The notes beneath the pieces were generated by a model. It was given only the letters and a program-made list of their open reading frames with translations. It ran no database searches and was not told the origin of the DNA. From JAUZOB01 sp963692465 (GTDB taxonomy: Bacteria > Bacteroidota > Bacteroidia > Bacteroidales > Prolixibacteraceae), in NCBI GenBank assembly GCA_963692465.1, contig OY829943.1, positions 310,001-374,000 on the forward strand: a stretch of DNA of 64,000 nt. The letters are read 5' to 3'. Numbering within the stretch: the stretch's first letter is position 1; the number at the start of each line of letters is the position of its first letter. Below, in pieces: positions 63,872 through 64,000 of the stretch. Position numbers and translations under genes: made by a program.

Positions 63872-64000
63872 TAAAGTAAGAATAATAGAAGGCTCCAATC
63901 CGAATTCCGGTTCATCAATGATAATAACGGAAGGTAACGTTTTTTCCGGTTGAAGTAGTAAGGTTGCCATAGCCGTAAAACGCAAAGCGCTATCAGGTAA
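63872..64000 (-). pseudogene. AAA ATPase upstream fragment, runs off window end
   Basis: The minus strand encodes LPDSALRFTAMATLLLQPEK and, after TLPS, VIIIDEPEFGLEPSIILTL, up to the IS5 boundary. SALRF corresponds to the signature SDGTLRF of COG4637-like ATPases and IIIDEPEFGLEP is Walker B. The N-terminal part, including Walker A, lies beyond the window. The gene is interrupted by the IS element and loses its C-terminus. Confidence 0.88.

Overview
The window looks like chromosomal DNA from a Bacteroidota bacterium, most likely of the order Bacteroidales. The evidence is a SusC/SusD pair, two GH92 alpha-mannosidases, TonB-dependent receptors with carboxypeptidase-regulatory N-termini, DUF6266, DUF6515 and DUF4965 proteins, and promoters of the TTTG-N19-TAnnTTTG type with no Shine-Dalgarno bias. 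No 16S gene or other species marker is present, so the genus cannot be named.

Layout. 1-1.9 kb: a Type II restriction-modification pair (beta-class DNA methyltransferase and ApaLI-like endonuclease). 2.1-5 kb: a secreted glycosidase-like protein and an acyl-CoA thioesterase. 5.3-6.6 kb: a complete IS3-family element with inverted repeats, a 3-bp target duplication and a frameshift site. 6.8-14 kb: M3 peptidase, sodium:solute symporter, MutS2 and a secreted esterase. 14-19 kb: a susD/susC pair. 19-24 kb: two outer-membrane proteins and a cysteine-rich protein of unknown function. 24-26.6 kb: a GH35 beta-galactosidase.

26.7-38 kb is the most unusual part. It holds a BlaI-type repressor, three BlaR1-like M56 membrane peptidases (two ending in a TonB C-terminal domain, the third with a divergent tail), a TonB-dependent-receptor-like barrel, a large M16 peptidase and a small divergent membrane protein. 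Three promoter regions in this locus carry the same tandem operator, (AACTA-N6-TAGTT) twice, 20 bp apart. This defines a local BlaI regulon. The receptor + TonB domain + M16 protease set resembles in outline the ferredoxin-uptake (Fus) systems of Pectobacterium, but here it is wired to a BlaI/M56 switch.

38-42 kb: acyltransferase, TatD-like hydrolase, lipoprotein, thiol peroxidase, short-chain dehydrogenase and tRNA-Lys(TTT). 42-45.5 kb: an operon of ECF-type membrane protein, phosphoribosyltransferase, Tat-exported DUF362 protein and membrane polyferredoxin. 46-53.4 kb: a mannoside-utilisation operon (ROK kinase, SIS isomerase, two GH92 enzymes, LacI regulator) with a 30-bp perfect palindromic operator over the -7 element of a consensus promoter. 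53.6-60.9 kb: Sel1-repeat protein, DUF4965 glutaminase-like protein, YeiH exporter with a LysR regulator, and a repeat-rich DUF6515 protein. 61-64 kb: a DUF6266 protein, a holin-like small protein, and an IS5-family element inserted into an AAA-type ATPase gene. Removing the element and one copy of its 4-bp target duplication restores the ATPase reading frame exactly. Most genes (about 40 of 46) lie on the minus strand.
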